NCBI GenBank assembly: GCA_024230695.1
Contig: JAAERC010001197.1
Coordinates: 1 to 7,144, forward strand
Direction: 5' to 3'
DNA length: 7,144 nucleotides
From: Candidatus Zixiibacteriota bacterium
GTDB lineage: Bacteria; Zixibacteria; MSB-5A5; GN15; PGXB01
In this document: positions 1-6,089 of the stretch, piece by piece
Numbering within the stretch: the stretch's first letter is position 1
How the letters are laid out: each line of letters starts with the position of its first letter
Made by a program: the position numbers and the translations under genes
Notes under the pieces: generated by a model
Database searches by the model: none
The model's input: only the letters and a program-made list of their open reading frames with translations
Told to the model about the DNA's origin: nothing

Positions 1-307
1 ATATTTGGCTTTTACAGTGATGCTTGCCGCTGGATTGGCTGGGATTGAGGGTAAATATGAAATACCGGAACCTACAGAAGAAAATATATATAAAATGACG
101 CCTAGTGATATGGCAAGTAATCATATTAATGCCATACCTGATTCTTTGGAAAACGCCATAAATGCAATGGAAGATTCAAAAATAGCTCGCGAAGCCCTCG
201 GAGATCATATTTTTGAACAATTGATTACCAACAAAAAGGTCGAGTGGGCCAGATATCGAGAAAAAGTTACCGATTATGAAATTGAAAAATATTTTCCATT
301 TTTATAA
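1..307 (+). CDS. glnA: Glutamine synthetase type I, C-terminal end (5' truncated)
   Basis: This is the last ~101 codons of glutamine synthetase, the cytoplasmic ATP-dependent enzyme that makes glutamine from glutamate and ammonia. The frame is already open at base 2, where it reads YLAFTVMLAAGLAGI, matching the conserved 'NPYLAF..ML.AGL.GI' stretch of type I enzymes. The apparent TTG at base 5 is therefore internal, not a start. Further matches are the PEPTEENIYKMT segment, the helical segment with IPDSLENAINAMEDS and REALGDHIFE, and the typical tail WARYREKVTDYEIEKY. The catalytic and adenylylation regions lie upstream, outside the window, so regulation by adenylylation cannot be judged. The stop is TAA at 305-307. 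purN follows after 35 nt with no hairpin terminator between them, so readthrough into the purine genes is possible. Confidence 0.93.
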   Translation, partial: YLAFTVMLAAGLAGIEGKYEIPEPTEENIYKMTPSDMASNHINAIPDSLENAINAMEDSKIAREALGDHIFEQLITNKKVEWARYREKVTDYEIEKYFPFL

Positions 308-342
308 TTACAAAATGATGGGAGTGTTACGGGAGAGATTGA

Positions 343-945
343 ATGGATTGTAGGGCAAAGATCGCGGTGTTTATTTCTGGCGGAGGAAGCAACCTTCAGT
401 CATTAATGGATGCCTCCGAGGCTGGGCGCTTATCTGGGGAAATAGTATTGGTTATATCCGGACATGATAACGCCTATGGACTTGAACGAGCTTTTAATGC
501 GGGAATTGATACCTTTGTATATAAGGTAAGTAATTATCCGTCCAAAGAGGATGCTCGTCGGGATCTGTTAGAGATGCTAAAAGAATATGAAGTTGAATTT
601 ATTGCGTTGGCCGGTTACTTAAAACTTTTGCCGTCGACAGTAGTCAAATATTTTAAAAATCGTATTACTAATATTCATCCAGCCTTGTTACCAAAGTATG
701 GTGGTAAAGGAATGTATGGTCGTCATGTGCATGATAAAATTATTAAATCCGGTGATAAGGAATCGGGCGTGACAGTACATCTCGTTGATGATATCTATGA
801 TCATGGCAAAATAATAATGCAGAAAAAAGTGGCAATTTCAGCTCAGGATACTCCAAAGAGTTTGGCGGCAAAAGTATTAAAAATGGAACATCGTATATAT
901 CCTGACGCATTAAATAAATTAATTTGTGAAACTAAGAAAATATAG
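343..945 (+). CDS. purN: Phosphoribosylglycinamide formyltransferase (GAR transformylase)
   Basis: PurN transfers a formyl group from 10-formyltetrahydrofolate to GAR in de novo purine synthesis. The 200-residue length is normal for the family. The N-terminal phosphate-binding loop is SGGGSNLQS at residues 12-20. The catalytic triad known from E. coli PurN (Asn106, His108, Asp144) is present as N110 and H112 in the NIHPALLP motif and D153 in the DDIYDHG segment. The loop after NIHP reads KYGGKGMYGRHVH, a longer variant that I associate with Bacteroidetes and related enzymes rather than the KYPGLHTH form of E. coli. The ATG at 343 has a GGGAG ribosome site at 331-335. purC begins 9 nt after the stop, so the two are very likely cotranscribed and act in the same pathway. 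Confidence 0.97.
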   Translation: MDCRAKIAVFISGGGSNLQSLMDASEAGRLSGEIVLVISGHDNAYGLERAFNAGIDTFVYKVSNYPSKEDARRDLLEMLKEYEVEFIALAGYLKLLPSTVVKYFKNRITNIHPALLPKYGGKGMYGRHVHDKIIKSGDKESGVTVHLVDDIYDHGKIIMQKKVAISAQDTPKSLAAKVLKMEHRIYPDALNKLICETKKI

Positions 946-954
946 GGAATAATT

Positions 955-1860
955 ATGGAGAATACTGATAAAGCCGTTCTGTTTACAGACATAGAGGAAT
1001 ATCCTCTTTTTTCAAGAGGAAAGGTACGCGACGTGTACGATCTTGATGATAAGCTGTTGATTGTATCATCAGACAGAATTTCAGCGTTTGATGTTATCCT
1101 TCCCAAAGGAATACCCGGTAAAGGCAAGATTTTAACTTCAATGTCACTTTTCTGGTTTGATTTCTTAAAAGATGTTATTGAATCACATCTTATTGCATCG
1201 GAAGTTGATGATTTTCCGGCGGATCTTCATAAATATCGTGAACAGCTTGAAGGTCGGTCGATGTTGGTGAAAAAGGCCAAGCGTGTAGATATTGAATGTA
1301 TCGTCAGGGGTTATATCTCCGGATCGATGTGGAAAGAACTTTTGAACGCACGTGCCAATGGAGCAAATGAGGTTCACGGATTCTCGTTTCCATCTGATTT
1401 GATCGAATCGGATAAACTTCCGGCTCCGATATTTACTCCTTCAACTAAAGCCGATGATGGTCATGATGAAAATATCTCTTTTACTCAGATGTGCGAAATT
1501 GTTGATAATGATACAGCCGAATTATGCCGTAATAAATCAATAGAAATATATTCCAAAGCGGCCGATTACGCATTGAGCAAGGGAATTATTATTGCCGATA
1601 CAAAATTTGAATTTGGATATAAAGATGATCGTTTTATTTTGATCGATGAGGTTCTCTCTCCAGATTCATCTCGATTTTGGCCCAAGAGTCTTTATAAGCC
1701 GGGCGCCGGACAACCATCTTTTGACAAACAATTTATTCGTGATTATCTTTCTGGTCTTGATTGGGATAAAACTCCCCCAGGTCCGGAACTTCCGGCAGAG
1801 ATTCTGGAAAAATCGGTTGCCAAATATCGTGAGGCTATGAAAATGTTAACAGGGAAGTGA
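955..1860 (+). CDS. purC: Phosphoribosylaminoimidazole-succinocarboxamide (SAICAR) synthase
   Basis: PurC ligates aspartate to CAIR using ATP, giving SAICAR in purine synthesis. At 301 residues it belongs to the longer form of the family; E. coli PurC is about 240. The nucleotide-binding N-terminus shows GKVRDVYDL at 22-30 and SSDRISAFDV at 38-47. The first family signature is VDIECIVRGYISGS at 111-124, with E114 and R118. The second signature is IADTKFEF at 213-220. The LIDEVLSPDSSRFW segment at 229-242 is also characteristic. The ATG at 955 follows AGGGA (944-948), which overlaps the purN stop. The C-terminal part after residue 250 (QPSFDKQFIRDYL, then DKTPPGPELP) is also typical of the long form. 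purH starts 2 nt after the stop, pointing to one transcript for purN-purC-purH. Confidence 0.98.
   Translation: MENTDKAVLFTDIEEYPLFSRGKVRDVYDLDDKLLIVSSDRISAFDVILPKGIPGKGKILTSMSLFWFDFLKDVIESHLIASEVDDFPADLHKYREQLEGRSMLVKKAKRVDIECIVRGYISGSMWKELLNARANGANEVHGFSFPSDLIESDKLPAPIFTPSTKADDGHDENISFTQMCEIVDNDTAELCRNKSIEIYSKAADYALSKGIIIADTKFEFGYKDDRFILIDEVLSPDSSRFWPKSLYKPGAGQPSFDKQFIRDYLSGLDWDKTPPGPELPAEILEKSVAKYREAMKMLTGK
1851..1855 (+). promoter_or_regulatory. Ribosome binding site deciding the purH start
   Basis: AGGGA lies inside the last codons of purC. It is 7 nt before the ATG at 1863 but only 1 nt before an in-frame GTG at 1857 that overlaps the purC stop. The spacing favours the ATG as the true purH start. 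Confidence 0.7.
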
Positions 1861-1862
1861 TT

Positions 1863-3446
1863 ATGAAAGATAGTGATAAAAAAATAGAAGTTAAAAGAGC
1901 GTTGATCTCTGTTTCAAATAAAACCGGATTGGCTGAGTTTGCATCGGCACTATCGGAATTTGGTGTTGAGATCATTTCTACTGGAGGCACGTTAGCGGCC
2001 CTTAAAAAAGAAGGTGTTCAGGCGATATCAGTATCGACTTTTACCGGAGCACCGGAAATACTGGGCGGGCGGGTTAAAACGCTTAATCCAAAAGTTCATG
2101 CCGGTATTTTGTACCGACGTAACAATGCCGATGATGAAGAAGAGTTATCGCAACAGGAATACAAACGAATCGATTTGGTCGTGGTAAATCTCTACCCATT
2201 TGAAAAGACCGTCGCCAATCCGGATTCGACTGATGCTGAGATTATTGAAAATATTGATGTTGGCGGACCAACCATGCTTCGGGCCGCGGCCAAAAATTAT
2301 AATGGTGTGGCGGTTGTTACTGACCCCGAAGATTATGGCTCGGTTATAAAGGCGATGAATGAAAATGATGGCACATTAGATATTGAGTTCAGAAGAAAAT
2401 TGGCAACCAAAGCATTTAATATGACTCATCGTTATGATCGCGCGATCTCAGCATATTTTAACACCGGCAAGGCGATTGACAACAAGGCCGAAATGCCTGA
2501 TAAGATCAACTATGCATTTACACTAAAATCATCGATGCGTTATGGAGAAAATCCGCATCAGCGGGCGTCATTTTATATTGATGGTAATTTCAAAGGGGCA
2601 ACATTGGGTCGTGCTGAACAGTTGGCCGGAAAAGAACTTTCATATAATAATATTGGCGATCTTGATGCCTGTCTTGATATGCTTCTCGATTTTGATGAGC
2701 CTTTCGCGTGTGTTCTCAAACACGCCAATCCGTGTGGTGCGGCAGTTGGAGCAACCTTAACCGATGCTTATCGTGAAGCATTAGCATGTGATCCATTATC
2801 CGCCTTTGGATCAATAATCGGCCTTAATAAACAGGTTGATTTGGCCGCCGCGGAACTCTTGCATAAGACATTTTTTGTCGAATGTATTTTGGCACCCGGA
2901 TTTGATGATGATGCTCTTGCGCTTCTTAAGAAAAAGAAGAATCGCCGTTTATTGATTTTGCCGGAGATACTTAAAGGCCGACCGAAAGATGAAACCGTTT
3001 CCAAGTATGTTCGCGGCGGAGTCTTATTGCAGACAGCCGATGATCTTGTTACGACTGAAAAAGATTTGAAAATCATTACCGAGAAAAAGCCCACCTCCGA
3101 TGAAATTAAATCGATGCTATTTGCATGGAAAATAGTAAAACATACCAAATCAAATGCGATTGTTATCGTAAAAGATATGGCAACCGTTGGTATTGGAATG
3201 GGGCAGACATCGCGGGTTGATTCCAGCGAATTGGCGGTGAAAAGAGCCGGAGAAAGAGCAAAAGGAGCAGTGCTGGCTTCCGATGCATTTTTTCCGATGC
3301 CCGATGGAGCAGAGGTTGCTTTGGATGCCGGAGTTACCGCGATAATTCAGCCGGGTGGCTCAAAAGGTGATGATAAGGTAATTGAAGCTGTGAATGAAAA
3401 AAATGCGGCAATGGTCTTTACCGGAGCGAGGCATTTTAAACACTAA
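1863..3446 (+). CDS. purH: Bifunctional AICAR transformylase / IMP cyclohydrolase
   Basis: PurH performs the last two steps of de novo IMP synthesis: formylation of AICAR with 10-formyltetrahydrofolate, then ring closure. At 527 residues it has the normal full length. The N-terminal cyclohydrolase (MGS-like) domain has STGGT at 39-43, VKTLNPKVHAGIL with K72, NLYPF with Y111, and NIDVGGPTMLRAAAKN at 130-145. These match the active-site positions known from human ATIC (K66, Y104, D125, K137). The transformylase domain has RYGENPHQ at 226-233, the catalytic pair K286-H287 in KHANPCG, SAFGS at 313-317, GMGQTSRV at 446-453, FFPMPDG at 476-482 and QPGGS at 496-500. It ends with the usual FTGARHFKH. 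The start is taken as ATG 1863, not GTG 1857, because of the ribosome site spacing. No terminator hairpin follows the stop. Confidence 0.98.
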   Translation: MKDSDKKIEVKRALISVSNKTGLAEFASALSEFGVEIISTGGTLAALKKEGVQAISVSTFTGAPEILGGRVKTLNPKVHAGILYRRNNADDEEELSQQEYKRIDLVVVNLYPFEKTVANPDSTDAEIIENIDVGGPTMLRAAAKNYNGVAVVTDPEDYGSVIKAMNENDGTLDIEFRRKLATKAFNMTHRYDRAISAYFNTGKAIDNKAEMPDKINYAFTLKSSMRYGENPHQRASFYIDGNFKGATLGRAEQLAGKELSYNNIGDLDACLDMLLDFDEPFACVLKHANPCGAAVGATLTDAYREALACDPLSAFGSIIGLNKQVDLAAAELLHKTFFVECILAPGFDDDALALLKKKKNRRLLILPEILKGRPKDETVSKYVRGGVLLQTADDLVTTEKDLKIITEKKPTSDEIKSMLFAWKIVKHTKSNAIVIVKDMATVGIGMGQTSRVDSSELAVKRAGERAKGAVLASDAFFPMPDGAEVALDAGVTAIIQPGGSKGDDKVIEAVNEKNAAMVFTGARHFKH

Positions 3447-3457
3447 AATAGTGGCCG

Positions 3458-3490
3458 GGGGCGAGAATCCGCTTGCATAAAGGGGCGAGA
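3458..3490. repeat. 9-nt direct repeat GGGGCGAGA in the purH-smg gap
   Basis: GGGGCGAGA occurs at 3458-3466 and again at 3482-3490, 24 nt start to start, in the only intergenic gap longer than 40 nt. The copies are perfect and G-rich in an otherwise AT-rich region. They could be binding sites for a regulator of smg and the genes behind it, but chance is possible and no known operator is recognised. Confidence 0.5.
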
Positions 3491-3500
3491 TTACTTAAAT
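3473..3500 (+). promoter_or_regulatory. Possible weak sigma-70-type promoter upstream of smg
   Basis: TTGCAT at 3473-3478 and TTAAAT at 3495-3500 are separated by 16 nt, loosely resembling -35 and -10 boxes. They sit 40 nt or more before the smg start. The second GGGGCGAGA repeat falls between the two boxes, where a bound protein could affect transcription. The match to consensus is modest, so this is only a candidate. Confidence 0.22.
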
Positions 3501-3523
3501 TGGTGTATAGCTCTTGGAACTAC

Positions 3524-3529
3524 GGAGGA
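3524..3529 (+). promoter_or_regulatory. Strong Shine-Dalgarno supporting the GTG start of smg
   Basis: GGAGGA is the best ribosome site in the window, 10 nt before the GTG at 3540. It supports that non-ATG start over the internal ATG (residue 13), which would remove the conserved first helix. Confidence 0.65.
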
Positions 3530-3539
3530 TTACGGGATA

Positions 3540-4013
3540 GTGGGAGATAGAGTATTAGAAATAGTTGTTTTCTTGATGTCAAAAATCAAGGATCAACAAG
3601 GTCGACTTGACGATCTCGAAGAGATCGCGACTTACCTAAAAGGTCAGGGATTTACAGAGAATGAAATAAGTTCGGCATATTCCTGGTTCCTTGATCATCT
3701 TCAAAATGATAATGAGTTTTTGTATAACTCAACAATAAATGCAAATGCGACTAGAATTTTATCTGCTCAGGAAAGACAGTTATTCTCTTCTGAGGCAGTA
3801 GGTTATCTCCTGCAGTTGCGTCATTTGGGTCTTCTGAATGACCAGCAGTTTGAGATGGTTCTGGAGCGGGGTTCGATGATTTGGACCTCATCTATTAATC
3901 TGGATCAAGTGAAAATGCTAATTGAGACGATTCTTTTCTCCGAATCTCGGGCAATCGAATCGGCAGGAGAGATGCCGCATTTGATTCCGGATGAAGCAGA
4001 AACAGTAAATTGA
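3540..4013 (+). CDS. smg: Smg / DUF494 family protein
   Basis: This 157-residue protein matches the Smg (DUF494) family, whose molecular function is unknown. Against E. coli Smg from memory, the segments line up in order. VLEIVVFLMSKI (5-16) fits the N-terminal helix. LEEIATYLKGQGFTENEISSAYSWF (split here as residues 26-34 and 35-50) fits the helical segment with 'GF...I..AL.WL'. RILSAQE (72-78) fits RIYTPEE, GYLLQLRHLGLLN (88-100) fits 'GFLLFLEQIQVL', and LDQVKMLIETILF (121-133) fits the C-terminal 'LDDLKWVILMVLF'. It is acidic, with no signal peptide or membrane segment, so it is probably cytoplasmic. In E. coli smg lies next to dprA; here it is between purH and coaBC, so context does not reveal a role. 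The start is GTG with a strong ribosome site. Confidence 0.9.
   Translation: MGDRVLEIVVFLMSKIKDQQGRLDDLEEIATYLKGQGFTENEISSAYSWFLDHLQNDNEFLYNSTINANATRILSAQERQLFSSEAVGYLLQLRHLGLLNDQQFEMVLERGSMIWTSSINLDQVKMLIETILFSESRAIESAGEMPHLIPDEAETVN
3611..3627 (+). other. Perfect 7-bp inverted repeat inside smg
   Basis: CGATCTC, a GAA loop, then GAGATCG form a perfect stem early in the smg reading frame (codons 24-30). It may fold in the mRNA or may simply follow from the codons for DDLEEIA. No function is assigned. Confidence 0.4.
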
Positions 4014-4031
4014 TAGTTTTTTAGACTATCA
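4011..4031 (+). other. Intercistronic hairpin overlapping the smg stop
   Basis: TGATAGT (4011-4017) and ACTATCA (4025-4031) pair perfectly around the 7-nt loop TTTTTAG. One more G-U and one A-U pair are possible outside. The stem includes the smg stop codon and ends 11 nt before the coaC ATG. It has no trailing T run, so it does not look like an intrinsic terminator. It could act in mRNA processing or in coupling translation of coaC to smg. Confidence 0.5.
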
Positions 4032-4042
4032 GTAATTCCTGT

Positions 4043-4612
4043 ATGTCTTTAAAAAATAAAAAAATCATAGTTGGTTTAACGGGCGGTATTGCCGCCTATA
4101 AAACGCCTGTTCTCATCAGGTTGCTGAAACAGGCAGGTGCTGAAGTGCGTACCATTATGACATCATCGGCAACCAAATTTATCACGCCCCTGACAATTGA
4201 AACCGTTTCACAAAATCCGGTTGCCAGCGAGATGTTTCCTGATAGATACGCCTCGACTCATCATATTGATCTGGCCGAATGGGCCGATCTGTTTGTTATT
4301 GCCCCGGCCACAGCCAATTGTATCGGGAAAATTGCTTCCGGTATCTGTGATGATTTGCTTTCAACTGTAATTTGTGCCACAAAGGCGACGATTATGTTTG
4401 CCCCGGCAATGAATACCCAGATGTATGTAAATCCAATCACGCAAAACAATATCGAGTATCTAAAATCGCTTGATTATATGTTTGTTGGGCCGGGTAAAGG
4501 CGAATTAGCCTGTGAAACCACCGGCGTTGGACGGATGCTTGAGCCCGATGAGATATTTTCGGAAATCGATACTTACTTTAGAAAAAAAAAAGTAAAAAAT
4601 CGAACAAAATAG
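4043..4612 (+). CDS. coaBC: CoaC half of CoaBC: phosphopantothenoylcysteine decarboxylase
   Basis: This frame encodes the FMN-dependent decarboxylase that converts phosphopantothenoylcysteine to 4'-phosphopantetheine in coenzyme A synthesis. The N-terminal flavin-binding motif is GLTGGIAAYK at 11-20. The catalytic residues known from E. coli Dfp (His75, Asn125, Cys158) correspond to H74 in HHIDLAEW, N124 in PAMN and C157 in the GELACETTGVGRM flap. ATG 4043 is the first start after an in-frame TAG at 4022, and no Shine-Dalgarno is visible before it. In most bacteria this domain is fused to CoaB. Here the frame runs into ten A residues at 4582-4591 and stops at TAG 4610-4612 after a lysine-rich tail, while the CoaB half continues one frame back. 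The decarboxylase domain itself looks complete (189 residues), so free CoaC could be active. Confidence 0.96.
   Translation: MSLKNKKIIVGLTGGIAAYKTPVLIRLLKQAGAEVRTIMTSSATKFITPLTIETVSQNPVASEMFPDRYASTHHIDLAEWADLFVIAPATANCIGKIASGICDDLLSTVICATKATIMFAPAMNTQMYVNPITQNNIEYLKSLDYMFVGPGKGELACETTGVGRMLEPDEIFSEIDTYFRKKKVKNRTK
4582..4591 (+). other. A10 tract at the CoaC/CoaB frame junction (slippage or indel site)
   Basis: Ten consecutive A residues lie where the CoaC frame should continue into CoaB. The CoaB frame is blocked just upstream by TAG at 4579-4581 and is open from 4582 on. The CoaC frame stops at 4610. A switch must therefore occur at 4582-4609, a stretch that begins exactly with the A run. 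In the CoaC frame the tract offers A AAA AAA heptamers, and a second one, A AAA AAT, lies at 4594-4600. One extra A would fuse the frames into a 408-residue protein. I see no Shine-Dalgarno-like stimulator upstream and no strong stem-loop close downstream. Confidence 0.85.
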
Positions 4613-4635
4613 ATTTACCCCTAAAAAATAAAAAT

Positions 4636-5268
4636 GTGATTGTGACGGCCGGGCCATGCCGCGAGGCTATTGATCCGGTGCGATATATTTCAAATCGTTC
4701 ATCAGGCAAAATGGGTTATGCTTTGGCGCAATCGGCGCGCCAAGCTGGTGCTAATGTTACTCTTGTCTCTGGTCCGGTTGACCTAAATATTGATAGTGAT
4801 ATTGATCTGGTAAAAGTTGAATCAACCCAACAGATGTTCAACGCGGTTAAAAAGCATTTTAAGACCGCGCATTATCTGATTATGGCGGCGGCTCCGGCTG
4901 ATTTTAAAGTTAAAAATGTTTCGACACAAAAAATCAAAAAAGAAAAATCAAATAAAAATGCCCAACCCCTTGAATTATCTCCCACCATTGATATATTGAG
5001 TAGCTTAAGTAAAATTAAAAAACCGAATCAGAAACTGATCGGATTTGCGCTTGAAACTGAAAATGGTGTTAAAAATGCAAAGGCGAAGCTGAAGGCAAAA
5101 AAGCTTGACTTGATAATATTAAACAGCACCGAAGAGGAAACGCCGTTTGATAACAATAGTAATCGGGTGATAATAATAAATAAGCAGGGGCGACAGACTC
5201 CATTACCACGGATGGACAAAAGAGAACTGGCCGACGAACTGATTAAAAGAATTGCGAAGGTGAAATAG
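4636..5268 (+). CDS. coaBC: CoaB half of CoaBC: phosphopantothenate-cysteine ligase
   Basis: This frame encodes the ligase that joins cysteine to 4'-phosphopantothenate (CTP-dependent in most bacteria), the step before CoaC. The GTG at 4636 is only the first start-like codon and has no ribosome site. The open frame reaches back to 4582 and reads DLPLKNKNVIVTAGP, which contains the usual CoaBC interdomain linker, so the natural product is probably a CoaC-CoaB fusion. Counting from 4636, conserved parts are PVRYISNRSSGKMG at 14-27 (the asparagine motif important in E. coli CoaB), AAAPADF at 84-90, the KIKK cluster at 99-102 that carries the catalytic lysine region, GFALET at 136-141 and PFDNNSNRVIII at 170-181. 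The common TAGPTRE motif has Cys for Thr here. udg starts immediately after the stop. Confidence 0.95.
   Translation: MIVTAGPCREAIDPVRYISNRSSGKMGYALAQSARQAGANVTLVSGPVDLNIDSDIDLVKVESTQQMFNAVKKHFKTAHYLIMAAAPADFKVKNVSTQKIKKEKSNKNAQPLELSPTIDILSSLSKIKKPNQKLIGFALETENGVKNAKAKLKAKKLDLIILNSTEEETPFDNNSNRVIIINKQGRQTPLPRMDKRELADELIKRIAKVK
5256..5260 (+). promoter_or_regulatory. Ribosome binding site supporting the TTG start of udg
   Basis: GAAGG lies in the last codons of coaB, 8 nt before the TTG at 5269. This is good spacing for a start codon that directly abuts the coaB stop. Confidence 0.55.
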
Positions 5269-6087
5269 TTGATTGATTGGAAAAACCAGACGGACAGCAA
5301 TACTGCCATACTTCTTAAAAGGGCGGCCGATTGCCAGATCGAACTTGGAACCAAAGATATAGTAGTCAATCGTGAGAATATTAACCGGAAAAAATCGGAA
5401 TTATCAAAACGGTGGATGACGCTGAAGAAAAATATCAAAGAACCGGAAATGCCGGAAAATATTCAAAAACTTGAAAAGATAGAAATACCGGATAAATTAG
5501 AAAAGAGTATAGAAATCACAAAATATAGATCACTTACGGGGCATTATAAGGCAATCTGCGATTGTCAGAACTGTTCGCTGGGGGCAACCCGAACTAAATT
5601 TGTTTATGGTGTTGGTAATCCGAAAGCTGATGTGATGTTTGTTGGAGAGGCTCCGGGACGCGATGAGGATCTTTCAGGTGAACCGTTTGTCGGACGAGCC
5701 GGGAAATTGCTGGATAAAATCCTCGAGGCGATTCAATTCTCTCGTGAAAATCAAGTCTATATCGCAAATATCTTAAAATGCCGTCCGCCGAATAATCGTG
5801 ACCCGCAACCGGATGAGATGAAAACCTGTATGCCATATCTTCGGGAACAGATACGAATTATCAAACCGAAAATAATCTGCGCTCTGGGACGAGTTGCGGC
5901 GCAGGCTCTTTTAGATACAACCACACCGCTTGGGAAACTTCGCGGGAGCTGGCATGAGTTTGAAAACACACCGTTTATTGTGACCTATCATCCGGCGGCT
6001 CTGCTTCGTTTTCAGAAGTATAAAAAGGATTGCTGGGAAGATATAAAAATGTTAAAAGCCAAATATGATATATTGGTTCAGGAGTAA
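5269..6087 (+). CDS. Family 4 uracil-DNA glycosylase with iron-sulfur cluster
   Basis: This protein should remove uracil from DNA in base excision repair. The catalytic domain occupies about residues 90-270 of 272. Four cysteines fit the family 4 [4Fe-4S] pattern: C99 and C102 (CQNC), then C171 and C187 within [18 protein letters not shown], with the same spacing as in the Thermotoga enzyme. Motif A is GEAPGRDED at 126-134, the family 4 form rather than the family 5 GLAPA form. Motif B is HPAALLR at 241-247. An additional Cys is at 97. The first ~85 residues are a charged, lysine- and glutamate-rich extension with an imperfect internal repeat, not needed for the fold in short family members. 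TTG is chosen as start because of the GAAGG site and zero-gap coupling to coaB; the next Met is residue 50. Confidence 0.95.
   Translation: MIDWKNQTDSNTAILLKRAADCQIELGTKDIVVNRENINRKKSELSKRWMTLKKNIKEPEMPENIQKLEKIEIPDKLEKSIEITKYRSLTGHYKAICDCQNCSLGATRTKFVYGVGNPKADVMFVGEAPGRDEDLSGEPFVGRAGKLLDKILEAIQFSRENQVYIANILKCRPPNNRDPQPDEMKTCMPYLREQIRIIKPKIICALGRVAAQALLDTTTPLGKLRGSWHEFENTPFIVTYHPAALLRFQKYKKDCWEDIKMLKAKYDILVQE
5473..5516 (+). repeat. Imperfect tandem repeat in the N-terminal extension of udg
   Basis: GAAAAGATAGAAAT (5473-5486) recurs with a 3-nt insertion at 5500-5516. At protein level [11 protein letters not shown] resembles the preceding [13 protein letters not shown]. It may reflect a small duplication in a low-complexity linker. 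Confidence 0.4.
6080..6084 (+). promoter_or_regulatory. Ribosome binding site supporting the GTG start of dnaB
   Basis: AGGAG overlaps the end of udg, 5 nt before the GTG at 6090, and makes that GTG the likely start, 2 nt after the udg stop. Confidence 0.65.
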
Positions 6088-6089
6088 TT

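Noticed and set aside
1857..1865. A GTG start for purH overlapping the purC stop by 4 nt (GTGA)
   Set aside because: The AGGGA site is only 1 nt before this GTG but 7 nt before the in-frame ATG at 1863, which gives normal spacing.
3447..3480. Intrinsic terminator after purH
   Set aside because: The GC-rich stretch has no inverted repeat and is not followed by a T run.
4011..4031. The hairpin after smg as an intrinsic terminator
   Set aside because: The stem is AT-rich and the T run is in the loop, not after the stem.
4592..4680. A downstream stem-loop or upstream Shine-Dalgarno acting as frameshift stimulator for the A10 run
   Set aside because: The only nearby pairing is AAATC (4597-4601) with GATTT (4612-4616), five weak pairs. 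No AGGAGG-like element lies 10-15 nt upstream. Programmed frameshifting is therefore not positively supported.
4723..4743. Inverted repeat TTGGCGC / GCGCCAA, overlapping the palindrome GGCGCGCC
   Set aside because: It lies inside conserved CoaB codons and over 130 nt from the A10 run, so it is probably codon-driven.
5028..5438. Long open frame on the - strand across coaB and udg
   Set aside because: It spans the junction of two well-supported + strand genes. Its sequence is Ser/Leu/Phe-rich without a recognisable domain, typical of an antisense shadow. The same applies to - strand frames within purN-purC and purH.
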